NCBI RefSeq assembly: GCF_017873605.1
Contig: NZ_JAGGKI010000009.1
Location: forward strand, 124,001 to 188,000
Source of the DNA: Paenibacillus lactis
GTDB taxonomy: Bacteria; Bacillota; Bacilli; Paenibacillales; Paenibacillaceae
DNA length: 64,000 bases
Direction: 5' to 3'
Below are positions 42,410 through 50,917 of this stretch, piece by piece. The notes under the pieces were generated by a model. That model worked only from the letters and a program-made list of their open reading frames with translations, was not told where the DNA came from and made no database searches. Within the stretch, counting starts at the first letter, position 1. Every line of letters starts with the position of its first letter. A program made the position numbers and the translations under genes.

Positions 42410-43141
42410 TCATTCAAACTCTTCCAGTTCCTGGTCGTCCGCTCCATACTCCTGCTCCTCTTCGATTAGACGCCTTAGCGCCTGCCTCGCCTGTTCCCCG
42501 CTAAAGCCGCGCCGCATCAAATACGCTCCCGTCTTCCGCTTGCGATCCAGCAGCTCGCCCTTCGTCTGCTGCCATTTCTTTCTTGCAACCACAAGTGCGC
42601 TTTCCAGCTCCTCCTCGGCACTTACCTCGCTCAGCGCCTCCGATATCAGCTCGGTCCGGATCCCTTTCTGCCTCAGCTCCTGCTTTACCCACAGGCGGCC
42701 CTTCTTATGCCCTGTCATCCGCTGCTCCGCCCACATTCTCGCATATAATGCGTCGTCGATCAGCTTCTCCGCCTCAAGCCGCCGGAGCGTCACCTCTATG
42801 CTATCCGGATCCGCTCCCTTCTGCTGCAGGCGCTGCACGATTTCCTGCGATGTCCGGGGCTTCCTTGACAGATAATTCAGCGCCTCAACATAGGCCCGCT
42901 GCCTTTCATCCACGACTACGATATCCTGAAGCTCCTCCTTGCGGAAAATGCTCCCCTTCAGCATACGGTATTTCAGCATCACGTCTTCATGAACCGTCAT
43001 CTCATAAGGACCGAACGATATCTTATAACGTCCTCTAGGCTTGCGCAGCTTCTCCACGGACGTGATCACCAGATCCTCCTGATCCGGAAAATGCTCGATC
43101 CCCGAAGAAGCTTCTTCGGTTATTTCACGATTATCACTCAT
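42410..43141 (-). CDS. recX: Regulatory protein RecX
   Basis: A 243-residue RecX protein that modulates RecA filaments. Three-helix repeats are visible: ALNYLSRKPRTSQEIVQRLQQKG, VTLRRLEAEKLIDDALYARMWAEQRM, and GRLWVKQELRQKGI, then a C-terminal repeat RRGFSGEQARQALRRLIEE. It is preceded by a 70-residue N-terminal domain as in Bacillota homologues. RBS AAGGAG. It lies 146 bases downstream of recA, past a terminator-like hairpin. Confidence 0.93.
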   Translation of the reverse strand: MSDNREITEEASSGIEHFPDQEDLVITSVEKLRKPRGRYKISFGPYEMTVHEDVMLKYRMLKGSIFRKEELQDIVVVDERQRAYVEALNYLSRKPRTSQEIVQRLQQKGADPDSIEVTLRRLEAEKLIDDALYARMWAEQRMTGHKKGRLWVKQELRQKGIRTELISEALSEVSAEEELESALVVARKKWQQTKGELLDRKRKTGAYLMRRGFSGEQARQALRRLIEEEQEYGADDQELEEFE

Positions 43142-43224
43142 AGCTTCTCCTTATCGCTCTGCAGCTTTTACATACTCCATACCATGGATGACTATTATGA
43201 TCCCCGCATTACGATAATGCAAAG

Positions 43225-43263
43225 AAGACCGTCCAGGCGTTCTTCTCAACACCGGACGGTCCT
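43225..43263 (-). terminator. Hairpin after recA
   Basis: GACCGTCCAGGCG (43229-43241) pairs with the CACCGGACGGTC side (43252-43263). The minus strand continues CTTCTTTGC, so it may be a leaky terminator between recA and recX. Confidence 0.6.
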
Positions 43264-43287
43264 AGCACTATCAGAAATAGCTGGGCA

Positions 43288-44358
43288 TTATTCCACTTTA
43301 AATAGATCTTGCTCTTCCAGCTCCTCTTGCTCCTTCTCGCTTGCGCTCGGTTCAGGAACAACCGTGGTCAAGTTGCTTGCTTCCCGGATTTTGTTCTCGA
43401 TCACATTCGCCACTTCCGGATGCTCCTTAAGGAATTGCTTCGCATTCTCACGTCCCTGGCCAAGACGATCGCCGCCAAAGGAATACCAAGCACCGCTCTT
43501 ATCCACAATATCAAGCTCAGTACCGATATCGATCAGGCTTCCCTCTCTGGAGATGCCTTCACCGTACATAATGTCAAGCTCGGCTTGTTTAAACGGAGGC
43601 GCAACTTTGTTCTTAACCACTTTAATCCGTGTGCGGTTACCTACGACGTCATTCCCCATCTTAATGCTCTCTACACGGCGTACATCCAAACGGACGGTGG
43701 AGTAGAACTTCAAGGCACGGCCACCCGGTGTCGTCTCAGGGTTACCGAACATAACGCCGACCTTCTCACGAAGCTGGTTAATAAAGATGGCAATCGTTTT
43801 GGACTTGTTGATCGCGCCGGACAGTTTACGCAGAGCCTGGGACATCAGACGAGCCTGCAGACCCACATGGGAGTCACCCATGTCGCCTTCAATCTCGGCC
43901 TTCGGCACAAGCGCTGCGACCGAGTCGATAACAATGATATCGACTGCACCGCTGCGCACCAAAGCTTCAGCAATTTCAAGCGCTTGCTCACCCGTATCCG
44001 GCTGGGAAAGCAGGAGTTCATCGATGTTAACGCCCAATTTGCTCGCATAGGACGGATCCAGTGCGTGCTCGGCATCGATAAACGCAGCTTGTCCGCCAGT
44101 CTTCTGAACCTCAGCAATCGCATGGAGCGCTACAGTTGTTTTACCGGAGGATTCCGGTCCATATACTTCAATAATCCGGCCTCTAGGCAATCCGCCGGTT
44201 CCAAGTGCTATATCCAATGCCAGCGATCCGCTAGGCACAATCTCTACCTGCATATGGGTGGACTCACCCAATTTCATGATGGAACCTTTTCCGAACTGTT
44301 TCTCTATCTGACGAAGCGCCATTTCAAGCGCAGCACGACGATCTGACAATTGTTCCAC
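43288..44358 (-). CDS. recA: Recombinase RecA
   Basis: A 356-residue RecA, the central strand-exchange protein and co-protease for LexA. Walker A GPESSGKTT (about 70-78), Walker B LLLSQPD/IIVIDSVAALVP region (about 139-150), the L1/L2 DNA loops (EGDMGDSHVGLQARLMSQALRKL; FINQLREKVGVMFGNPETTPGG) are intact. No ATG is present at the start: GTG 44358 or TTG 44349 (which would give SDRRAALEMALRQ as in relatives) are the candidates. A SOS-type promoter lies upstream. Confidence 0.97.
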   Translation of the reverse strand: MEQLSDRRAALEMALRQIEKQFGKGSIMKLGESTHMQVEIVPSGSLALDIALGTGGLPRGRIIEVYGPESSGKTTVALHAIAEVQKTGGQAAFIDAEHALDPSYASKLGVNIDELLLSQPDTGEQALEIAEALVRSGAVDIIVIDSVAALVPKAEIEGDMGDSHVGLQARLMSQALRKLSGAINKSKTIAIFINQLREKVGVMFGNPETTPGGRALKFYSTVRLDVRRVESIKMGNDVVGNRTRIKVVKNKVAPPFKQAELDIMYGEGISREGSLIDIGTELDIVDKSGAWYSFGGDRLGQGRENAKQFLKEHPEVANVIENKIREASNLTTVVPEPSASEKEQEELEEQDLFKVE

Positions 44359-44381
44359 AACCCTTCACTGTTGATAGTCTA

Positions 44382-44433
44382 ATCATACCTTGTTTTGACA
44401 CGTTTGCCAAGCTTTTTTTCGAACATACATTCG
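44382..44433 (-). promoter_or_regulatory. recA promoter with LexA box
   Basis: On the minus strand TTGGCA (44410-44405) and TATGAT (44387-44382) are 17 bases apart. Just upstream is CGAATGTATGTTCG (44433-44420), one change from the Gram-positive LexA consensus CGAACNNNNGTTCG. recA is therefore under SOS control. Confidence 0.8.
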
Positions 44434-44637
44434 TTTTTTTTAACCCTCCCCCTTCCCTGCTCAATTCCGGGCAGTCTCCATAAACAAGCAAAACCGCGGC
44501 ATCATCCTTCGATATGCCACGGTTCTTCCGTACTTCCGATTATACCTGGATCGATTCTCCAGTTCAAGAACAATGTAAAAGATTTACTATTATTATGTCA
44601 TGCAGCTCCGCATTCATTCACGAAGTTGGGGCTCCTG

Positions 44638-45906
44638 CTACGCCTGCTCCGATCCCTCCGAGACAAGCCGCCGCCATAAGCGGTACAGCAGCGCCTTCGT
44701 CGCGCGCAAACGGATCGTCTCCCGGTTGCCTTGAAGATTAAGCTCGTGCACCTCGGTCTCTCTTCCGCGCTGGGACAATCCGATGTATACAAGCCCCACC
44801 GGCTTGCGTTCGGCATAACCGGGGCCGGCTACGCCGGTAACGGACAGTCCGAAATCGCTGTCGGTGATCAGCCGGACATTCTCCGCGAGGGCCTGAGCGA
44901 CCTCCCTGCTCACTGCGCCGGGCGCATCATCGCCTTCCAGCAACGCTTGCGGGATATGCACAAGCTTTCGCTTCATTTCATTCGTGTAGGAAACGATCCC
45001 TCCAAGGAACATCGTCGCGCTGCCAGGTACGGAGGTCAAGCTTTCCGCCACCAGACCGCCCGTGCAGCTCTCCGCCGCGCTCAGCGTCAATCCCCGGTCT
45101 GCCATCGTGTCGACAATCACCTTCTCGATCGGCACATCCTCGCTGGCGTACATGAATTCGGGGCCGCGCTCGCGAATCCGCTCTTGCAGCTCATCAAGGC
45201 GGACCATCGCTTCGGACTCGCTTGCAGCCTTGGTGGATATGCGGACGGTCACCTCACCGTCCTTCGCATACAGCGCGATCGTCGGGTCGGTCTGCTCGGT
45301 GATCAGGTCCGAAAGCCTCTCATCCAAGGCAGATTCCCCGATTCCGGCAAACTTCAGCATCTTGGAGTAGATCGGAAGCTCATCCGTCAGCACATGCTGG
45401 AGCAGCCAAGGCTTGGCTTGCTGCTCGAACATCGGGATCAATTCCTTCGGCGGTCCCGGCAATACGATGTAATGCGTCCCGTCCTGCGTGATCGCATTGC
45501 CAACGGCCAGCCCGGTTTCGTTCGGCAGCGGCGTTCCCCCTTCGATGGCAATCGCCTGGCGGCGATTGTTCTCGGTCATAACGACGCCCCGGTCCTGGAA
45601 GAAACGCTCAATGCGGTCCATGGCCATCCTGTCGATATGCAGCGACCGGTTCAGCAGCGAAGCCAGCGCATCCTTCGTCAGGTCGTCCTGGGTAGGACCG
45701 AGCCCGCCCGATAGGATGACGATGTCCGCTCTGCTGCTCGACAGGCGGAGCGCTTCCTTCAATCGCTCCATGTTGTCCCCGACTACGGTTTGGTAATATA
45801 CGTCGATGCCCATGGCTGCAAGCTCTCTGGATAAGTACTGGGCATTGGTGTTTACAATCTGCCCCAGCAGCAATTCCGTTCCGACTGCAATGATCTCTGC
45901 TTTCAT
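44638..45906 (-). CDS. cinA: CinA family competence/damage-inducible protein
   Basis: A 422-residue two-domain CinA. The N-terminal MoaB-like domain shows VGTELLLGQIVNTNAQYLSREL and LSGGLGPTQDDLTKDAL (about 65-81). The C-terminal NMN deamidase domain shows LSAAESCTGGLVAESLTSVPGSATMFLGGIVSYTNEMK (about 288-325) and VTGVAGPGYAERKPVGLVYIG. It cleaves nicotinamide mononucleotide or repairs NAD-related by-products. Starts with ATG after AGGGGC; located between pgsA and recA as in B. subtilis. Confidence 0.95.
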   Translation of the reverse strand: MKAEIIAVGTELLLGQIVNTNAQYLSRELAAMGIDVYYQTVVGDNMERLKEALRLSSSRADIVILSGGLGPTQDDLTKDALASLLNRSLHIDRMAMDRIERFFQDRGVVMTENNRRQAIAIEGGTPLPNETGLAVGNAITQDGTHYIVLPGPPKELIPMFEQQAKPWLLQHVLTDELPIYSKMLKFAGIGESALDERLSDLITEQTDPTIALYAKDGEVTVRISTKAASESEAMVRLDELQERIRERGPEFMYASEDVPIEKVIVDTMADRGLTLSAAESCTGGLVAESLTSVPGSATMFLGGIVSYTNEMKRKLVHIPQALLEGDDAPGAVSREVAQALAENVRLITDSDFGLSVTGVAGPGYAERKPVGLVYIGLSQRGRETEVHELNLQGNRETIRLRATKALLYRLWRRLVSEGSEQA

Positions 45907-45980
45907 ACGATAATAGCCCCTCCTGTACTCTTTTATGTTTGGTCTCGATATGGCTCAAACGGTGATAACAATGGAGCGCG

Positions 45981-46013
45981 GAAGAAAAAAGCAATAGGAT
46001 TGCTCCTATTGCT
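45981..46013 (-). terminator. Terminator of pgsA
   Basis: AGCAATAGGA-GCAA-TCCTATTGCT on the minus strand, followed by TTTTTTC: a strong hairpin with a GNRA loop. Confidence 0.92.
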
Positions 46014-46014
46014 G

Positions 46015-46602
46015 TTATGCTCCTGCACCGTCAAGCAGATGCCTGTTCTTGACAAAGTATTCGATTCCCGAATAAATCGTAATGGCCGCAGCAGCCCAGA
46101 TCGCAATGATATCGAATGGGATGCCGAGGAACACAAACGGAAAGTTGTTAATCAGCAGCGCGACAATCGCCACAATCTGAATGACGGTTTTGATCTTGCC
46201 GGACTGCCCGGCCGCGACGACCGCGCCGTCAAGAAGCGCAATCTGGCGCAATCCGGTAACCGCAAACTCCCTGCTGATAATGACAACCGCAATCCAAGAA
46301 TCGCATTTGCCCATCTCCACAAGGGAAATGAGAATAGCCGCCACGAGCAGCTTGTCTGCCAGCGGATCCAGCAGCTTTCCGAGGTTCGTTACCATGTTGT
46401 TCTTCCTGGCCAAATACCCGTCAATCCCGTCCGTGCTTGCAGCAAGGATGAAGATCAGCGCCGCGATCAGCTGATTGTACGGGAGCTCGAAACCGTGCCA
46501 CACAATCGGATCCGGGTAAAAATCAAAATCCACCAGCAAAAATACCATCATGATAGGGATCAAGCATATACGGGCAAGCGTGATTCGGTTGGGTAAATTC
46601 AT
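46015..46602 (-). CDS. pgsA: CDP-diacylglycerol-glycerol-3-phosphate 3-phosphatidyltransferase
   Basis: A 195-residue membrane enzyme making phosphatidylglycerol phosphate, precursor of phosphatidylglycerol and cardiolipin. Full CDP-alcohol phosphotransferase motif DG(x)2AR(x)8G(x)3D(x)3D is present: DGYLAR ... GKLLDPLAD (about 58-84). The IDGYLARKNN and SREFAVTGLR segments and four to five further helices fit. ATG after GGGAGG. Located between cinA and the yajQ/rodZ genes. Confidence 0.97.
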   Translation of the reverse strand: MNLPNRITLARICLIPIMMVFLLVDFDFYPDPIVWHGFELPYNQLIAALIFILAASTDGIDGYLARKNNMVTNLGKLLDPLADKLLVAAILISLVEMGKCDSWIAVVIISREFAVTGLRQIALLDGAVVAAGQSGKIKTVIQIVAIVALLINNFPFVFLGIPFDIIAIWAAAAITIYSGIEYFVKNRHLLDGAGA

Positions 46603-46861
46603 AGGGCAACCTCCCTTGCATCGGGTTGTCTTGAAATTTCAGCAGCCCCACAAACGGCTGAGCGGATCACTCGCGGCAAGGCCGCCCCTCCCAAGGGCCA
46701 AAAAGGTCTGAAGCGCTGAACGCTTTCCGTCATATTCATCCCCCAGTAATCTATGTATACGTTAATTCTTATATATCGTTTTTTAGTATAATCTTTCCGA
46801 TTGCAGCCTGTCAAAAGGACAAACTGCAAGCCGGCAGGAATGCAGATGAAACGTCCATAGA

Positions 46862-47353
46862 TTATTTGAAGTTGGTGAATTGCAAATCGAGCGGCAGATC
46901 CGCTTTGCGCAGCAGCTGCATGATCGCTTGAAGATCGTCCTTGCTCTTTCCGGTTACCCGGATTTGGTCCCCTTGAATCTGGCTCTTGACCTTCAGCTTG
47001 GAATCCCGGATAAGGATATTGATCTTCTTGGCGTTCTCCTGATCGATCCCCTGCTTCAGCGCCAGCCGCTGTCTCACCGTTCCCATCGAAGCCGGTTCGA
47101 TTTTGCCGTACTCGACGTTCTTGATCGACAAGCCGCGCTTGATCATCTTCGTTTGCAGAATATCGATGACCGCATTCAGCTTGTACTCATCGTCGGACGT
47201 AATGATCAGGGCGTCCTTCTCCAGCTTCAGGCTGCTCTTGCTTCCCTTGAAATCAAAACGGTTCTCGATTTCCCGTTCAGCCTGATTAACCGCGTTGTTC
47301 AGTTCCTGCATATCCATCTTGGATACGATATCAAATGAATTTTCCGAAGCCAT
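46862..47353 (-). CDS. YajQ family nucleotide-binding protein
   Basis: A 163-residue protein of the YajQ family, two ferredoxin-like domains: SFDIVSKMDMQELNNAVNQAEREIENRFDFKGSKSS at the start, and KVKSQIQGDQIRVTGKSKDDLQAIMQLLR near 123-151. Some members bind cyclic di-GMP and nucleic acids. CAAGGAGGAAG precedes the ATG. A gap of 259 bases (46603-46861) to pgsA contains no supportable gene. Confidence 0.95.
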   Translation of the reverse strand: MASENSFDIVSKMDMQELNNAVNQAEREIENRFDFKGSKSSLKLEKDALIITSDDEYKLNAVIDILQTKMIKRGLSIKNVEYGKIEPASMGTVRQRLALKQGIDQENAKKINILIRDSKLKVKSQIQGDQIRVTGKSKDDLQAIMQLLRKADLPLDLQFTNFK

Positions 47354-47514
47354 GGTGAATCCTTCCTCCTTGCATTATGCTGCTTCTATTATAGGTAAAA
47401 CGAAGGCGCAAGTCTAATCCGTAAATGACATATACAGGCGGCGCGCCCTTCATTTTCGGGAACGAAAAAGACCCCGTTGTCCGCCGGCCCGGCGAACACG
47501 AAGCCCATCCATCG

Positions 47515-47688
47515 TCAATGTCTTGATTTCGGCTCACGCATCGGACGGCGGAACATGCTCAGAATTCCGAGCAGGACAAATGCCAGCCCAAAGCCTAATA
47601 TGCCGTATCCCCAGTCGCCTGGAATTAAATAATATCCCAAGAGGCTGACAATAACACCCAATCCGAACACGATCCAGTTGACCGTCAT
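47515..47688 (-). CDS. 57-residue two-helix membrane protein
   Basis: Start ATG 47688 with GAGGTGATG upstream and stop TGA 47515. Two hydrophobic helices (VNWIVFGLGVIVSLLGYYLI and GILGFGLAFVLLGILSMF) are separated by a PGDWGY turn, with a basic tail RRPMREPKSRH. The clean site, membrane topology and cytoplasmic positive tail indicate a real small protein between rodZ and yajQ. Homologues in this gene neighbourhood would be expected in Paenibacillus; function unknown. Confidence 0.8.
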   Translation of the reverse strand: MTVNWIVFGLGVIVSLLGYYLIPGDWGYGILGFGLAFVLLGILSMFRRPMREPKSRH

Positions 47689-47773
47689 ACCGCATCACCT
47701 CATAAACAGGAAGTGAATAACAGCATGTTTTATCCAAACATGCCGTTAGTATCATTTCCTCGAAGCAAGGCAA

Positions 47774-48772
47774 TTATTCAGTAGCGGCTTCGGCCGGCTC
47801 GAGAATGATGCGGGACGTCGTCTTGCCGTCGGTCACCGTCTGCCCGCCTACCTTAATCGTTGTTGCGGTCGAGTTGCCGGATTTTACGTACATGCCCTGA
47901 CTGTCGAGATCGTAGCTGATCGCTGCGCCGTTCTCCAGCATCCCGAAAAACAGCTTCTCCCCGGACGAATTTTTCCCACGGTATACTTCAACCCAGCTCT
48001 GGGCATTGCTGCCTGCCACAAGCTCTACCTTTACATTAGATCCCGTTACCTTAAAGATGGTGTTTTTGCCTTCGGTCCGATCCTGCGTCACCGTCGTTTG
48101 ACCTGGAACCGCGTCATCCGGACTATCCGTACCCGTTCCATCCGTACCATCGGTGCTGTCCGTATTATCGGTGCCTTCGGTGCCGTCAGCGGTATCCGTG
48201 CCGTCAGCGGCATCCGTACCGTCCGTGCCATCCGTCCCTTCGCCGTTCGTGTCACCGCCGGTTTCGCCTGTCGTAGTCCCGCTGCCCTTGGCGCCATCGC
48301 CATCACCCGGCGTTTGGGTCGTCTGTTGCTGGCCCTGATCCGTCTGCGTCTGGTCATTCTGGCTGACCGGAGGCGCATCCGATTTATTGGAATGGGTCGC
48401 AACCAGGTAGATCACCACGACGATCAGGATGGGAAACGTCCACATCAACAGGGTCGGCAGCCATTTCATATTCCGTTCGCCTGCAGGCCGGCTGGCGCGT
48501 TTTTGGATCACCGGCTCCATCGTCGGCTCCGCTTCCGTTTTCGGAACATCCTGTTTATGACCTTCCAGCAGCTCCTCCGGGTTGATGCCCACGGCTTCCG
48601 CATAGGTTTTGATGAATGCCCGCACGTAAAAACTGCCGGGAAGTACTTTGTAATCCCCTGCCTCGATGGCTTCCAAGTATCGTTTGCGTATTTTTGTCAT
48701 TTCCTGCACGTCATCAAGGCTCATTCCTTTTTGCAGACGCGCCTCCCTCAATTGCTGTCCCAGTTCGGACAT
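47774..48772 (-). CDS. rodZ: RodZ-like cytoskeletal HTH protein (YmfM)
   Basis: A 332-residue bitopic protein linking the MreB elongation machinery to the membrane. HTH_25 domain (LGQQLREARLQKGMSLDDVQEMTKIRKRYLEAIEAGDY, residues 4-41), a membrane helix LPTLLMWTFPILIVVVIYLVA (about 105-125), a 90-residue low-complexity Gly/Thr/Asp linker made of repeated DGT units (about 150-225), and a C-terminal DUF4115 beta domain (WVEVYRGKNSSGEKLFFGML). ATG after AGGAGG. Same place as ymfM in Bacillus. Confidence 0.93.
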   Translation of the reverse strand: MSELGQQLREARLQKGMSLDDVQEMTKIRKRYLEAIEAGDYKVLPGSFYVRAFIKTYAEAVGINPEELLEGHKQDVPKTEAEPTMEPVIQKRASRPAGERNMKWLPTLLMWTFPILIVVVIYLVATHSNKSDAPPVSQNDQTQTDQGQQQTTQTPGDGDGAKGSGTTTGETGGDTNGEGTDGTDGTDAADGTDTADGTEGTDNTDSTDGTDGTGTDSPDDAVPGQTTVTQDRTEGKNTIFKVTGSNVKVELVAGSNAQSWVEVYRGKNSSGEKLFFGMLENGAAISYDLDSQGMYVKSGNSTATTIKVGGQTVTDGKTTSRIILEPAEAATE

Positions 48773-48816
48773 GCCATCACCTCCTACTTAGAATACTATG
48801 TAGTCCGAAGAACATA

Positions 48817-49584
48817 TTATAAATCGTCACTATAAGAACCTGTGAACGTATCATAAACGATTTCCTCGTCCGGATTGTTTCGCAATTCAATAATAATGTC
48901 AAAATCATCATAGGAATATTCGGATTCGCGCACGAAAATATCCGGATGCTCGATCACCTTCGTGCTCTCCATGCTCATAATGTCCTGGAGCAGCTGGTAA
49001 TGACGCTCATTCGAACGGATCGTGCTGACGATTCCGTCGATGATAAACACGTTGTTCGGGTTCATTTCATCCTCGGAGAGCTGACTGCGGATCGTCTGCC
49101 GCAGCAGGGTGGACGAAACGAAGGTCCAGCGCTTCATGGCGCAGACGCTGCCCGCAATAATAGACTCCGTTTTGCCGACGCGCGGCATGCCCCGAAGTCC
49201 CACCACCTGATTTCCTTCCCTTTTGAACATTTCACCCAAAAAGTCAACAAGTAAACCGAGCTCATCGCGCGTAAAACGAAATGTTTTACGATCGTCCGAG
49301 TCCCGGTCAATGTATCGTCCATGCCGGACAGCCAAAATATCCACCAGCTTGGGAGGTCTTAAGGCTGTTACCGTAATATTCGCAACCTTATTTAACATTT
49401 TACCCATGAGGATGATTTTTTCTTCATCATCGGTCTCTAGGAGCATACCGCGAGTACGGCCTTCCACGCCGTTGATCGTCAGGATGTTCACTTCCAGCAT
49501 ACCGAGCACGGAGGCGATGTCGCCAAGGAGGCCCGGCCGGTTTTTATGTATTTTATACTCCATGTACCACTGATTCGATTCCAC
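48817..49584 (-). CDS. ymfK: DUF3388 family protein YmfK
   Basis: About 255 residues: an ACT-like N-terminal domain (WYMEYKIHKNRPGLLGDIASVLGMLEVNI) followed by a C-terminal domain with a P-loop-like GMPRVGKTES (about 132-141). GTG 49584 is chosen because AAGAGGTG precedes it and because family members start here; the frame also opens at GTG 49644 without a site. Role unknown; conserved in sporulating Bacillota in this neighbourhood. Confidence 0.9.
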   Translation of the reverse strand: MESNQWYMEYKIHKNRPGLLGDIASVLGMLEVNILTINGVEGRTRGMLLETDDEEKIILMGKMLNKVANITVTALRPPKLVDILAVRHGRYIDRDSDDRKTFRFTRDELGLLVDFLGEMFKREGNQVVGLRGMPRVGKTESIIAGSVCAMKRWTFVSSTLLRQTIRSQLSEDEMNPNNVFIIDGIVSTIRSNERHYQLLQDIMSMESTKVIEHPDIFVRESEYSYDDFDIIIELRNNPDEEIVYDTFTGSYSDDL

Positions 49585-49748
49585 AAAGACACCTCTTTGC
49601 ACTTCTTTTCCATCTATATTCGACAATTCCCCTGTATTTTCCACAAAAAACGAGTCAAATGATTAATGGGTCACGTTAATGATATATAAAATAAAAATGA
49701 AAGGCAAGTATTAACGGTGACATGAAAATTACATTCTTTTATCTTGAC

Positions 49749-49776
49749 AAAAAGCCCCTTGTAAAGGGGGCTTTTT
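49749..49776 (-). terminator. Terminator of ymfJ
   Basis: AAAAAGCCCC...GGGGCTTTTT hairpin around GTAAA; the minus strand tail is TTTTTGTC. Confidence 0.9.
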
Positions 49777-49785
49777 GCAAGCGTA

Positions 49786-50040
49786 TTAGGCGTTGTGTTT
49801 GGCCAATTTCACCATCAGACGGGCGATCACGCGGCGCTCTTCTTCACTTCCTACGTCCCACAATTCCTTAATTGCACGGTTGGAAGCATTCTGAGGGTCG
49901 ATCTTCTCGTCGAGAAAGTCGCCGATTTCGTACGCAAGCTGTGAAATGGTGTCTTCGTTCATACCGGCTTTTTCGGCTTGCACGACACGCTCGCCCAGGA
50001 ACTTCTTCCAGGAATCAAAGTTCTTGATTACGGATGACAT
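49786..50040 (-). CDS. ymfJ: DUF3243 domain protein YmfJ
   Basis: An 84-residue acidic helical protein: KNFDSWKKFLGERVVQAEKAG, then IGDFLDEKIDPQNASNRAIKELWDVGSEEERRVIARLMVKL. This is the DUF3243 signature, conserved in Bacillota. AAAGGAGG lies 8 bases before the ATG. Function unknown. Confidence 0.93.
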   Translation of the reverse strand: MSSVIKNFDSWKKFLGERVVQAEKAGMNEDTISQLAYEIGDFLDEKIDPQNASNRAIKELWDVGSEEERRVIARLMVKLAKHNA

Positions 50041-50146
50041 GATGAAATCCTCCTTTTGCTTGTGGCAATTGAGATTGAAGTAACCAATAGTAATATGTCC
50101 CCGTAATCAATCCCTTATGAGTGGTGAATTACACCACGATTGCCGC

Positions 50147-50917
50147 CTACGTCACCCATCCGCCGTTCGGACTGATCACTTGACCGGTAATGTATCCGGA
50201 TTCGGGCAGCGCCAGAAAATATACAAGCGACGATATTTCATCCGGATGCGCCAACCGGCCCGCCGGAATTTCATCTTCGAGCATCCGAATCTCATCGGAA
50301 GCCAAATGCTCCAGCATCGACGTATCCACCGCGCCGGGTGCAACGGCATTAACGGTGACGCCCGAAGGGGCTAGCTCCTTCGCCAGCGCCTTCGTAAACG
50401 CATTGACGCCGCCTTTGCTTGTGGAGTACAGCACCTCGCACGAGGCGCCGGACAGTCCCCAGACGGAGGACACATTGATGATTCTCCCGAACCGCTGGGA
50501 GATCATCCGATCCATGAAAGCCTGGGTGCATAGGAACATGCCTTTTAAATTAATCGACATGAGGGAATCCCACTCCGCTTCGGTAACGTCGGACAACAGC
50601 CCATAGTGGGACACCCCAGCATTGTTGACCAGAATATCAGGCTCCATGCCGTGGCTCTGGAGCTTTTCTTTCATCCGCAAAATCTGCTCCTTGTCGCGCA
50701 GGTCGGCCGATACCGTCAGCACCCGCGCGCCATGCTCAAGGCATCGCCTCGCCACTTCATTGGCTGCTTCATGCGAATTCATATAGTGGATGATCACATT
50801 CATCCGAACCGACGCGAAGCGCTCGGCAATCGCCGCTCCGATTCCCCTGCTGGCGCCTGTAATAAGCACCGTCATCTCCCCGATCGGCTTCATTTCCTTT
50901 CCCATGCCTGTCATCAC
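50147..50917 (-). CDS. ymfI: SDR family oxidoreductase (YmfI/FabG-like)
   Basis: A 256-residue short-chain dehydrogenase: TGASRGIGAAIAERF (TGxxxGIG, about 20-33), NNAGVSHYG, catalytic Ser in INVSSVWG (about 149), YxxxK in YSTSKGG (about 163-167) and PGAVDT. Adjacent to the ymfH stop (GTG 50917 directly follows TAG). A later ATG cannot be excluded as the true start. Probably reduces a 3-oxoacyl or related carbonyl substrate; the true substrate is unknown. Confidence 0.92.
   Translation of the reverse strand: MMTGMGKEMKPIGEMTVLITGASRGIGAAIAERFASVRMNVIIHYMNSHEAANEVARRCLEHGARVLTVSADLRDKEQILRMKEKLQSHGMEPDILVNNAGVSHYGLLSDVTEAEWDSLMSINLKGMFLCTQAFMDRMISQRFGRIINVSSVWGLSGASCEVLYSTSKGGVNAFTKALAKELAPSGVTVNAVAPGAVDTSMLEHLASDEIRMLEDEIPAGRLAHPDEISSLVYFLALPESGYITGQVISPNGGWVT

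Noticed and set aside
43309..44346. A 345-codon open frame on the plus strand
   Set aside because: Antisense to recA over its whole length. The recA frame is certain and the opposite translation shows no motif.
44731..45714. A 327-codon plus-strand frame
   Set aside because: Antisense to cinA; no start signal and shadow-like composition.
46599..46829. A 76-codon minus-strand frame upstream of pgsA
   Set aside because: No convincing ribosome site, no domain, and it overlaps the pgsA start; the region looks like an ordinary spacer.
48100..48340. Short tandem repeats resembling a CRISPR or satellite
   Set aside because: The repeats are in-frame DGT triplets inside the rodZ gene, without spacers of uniform size.
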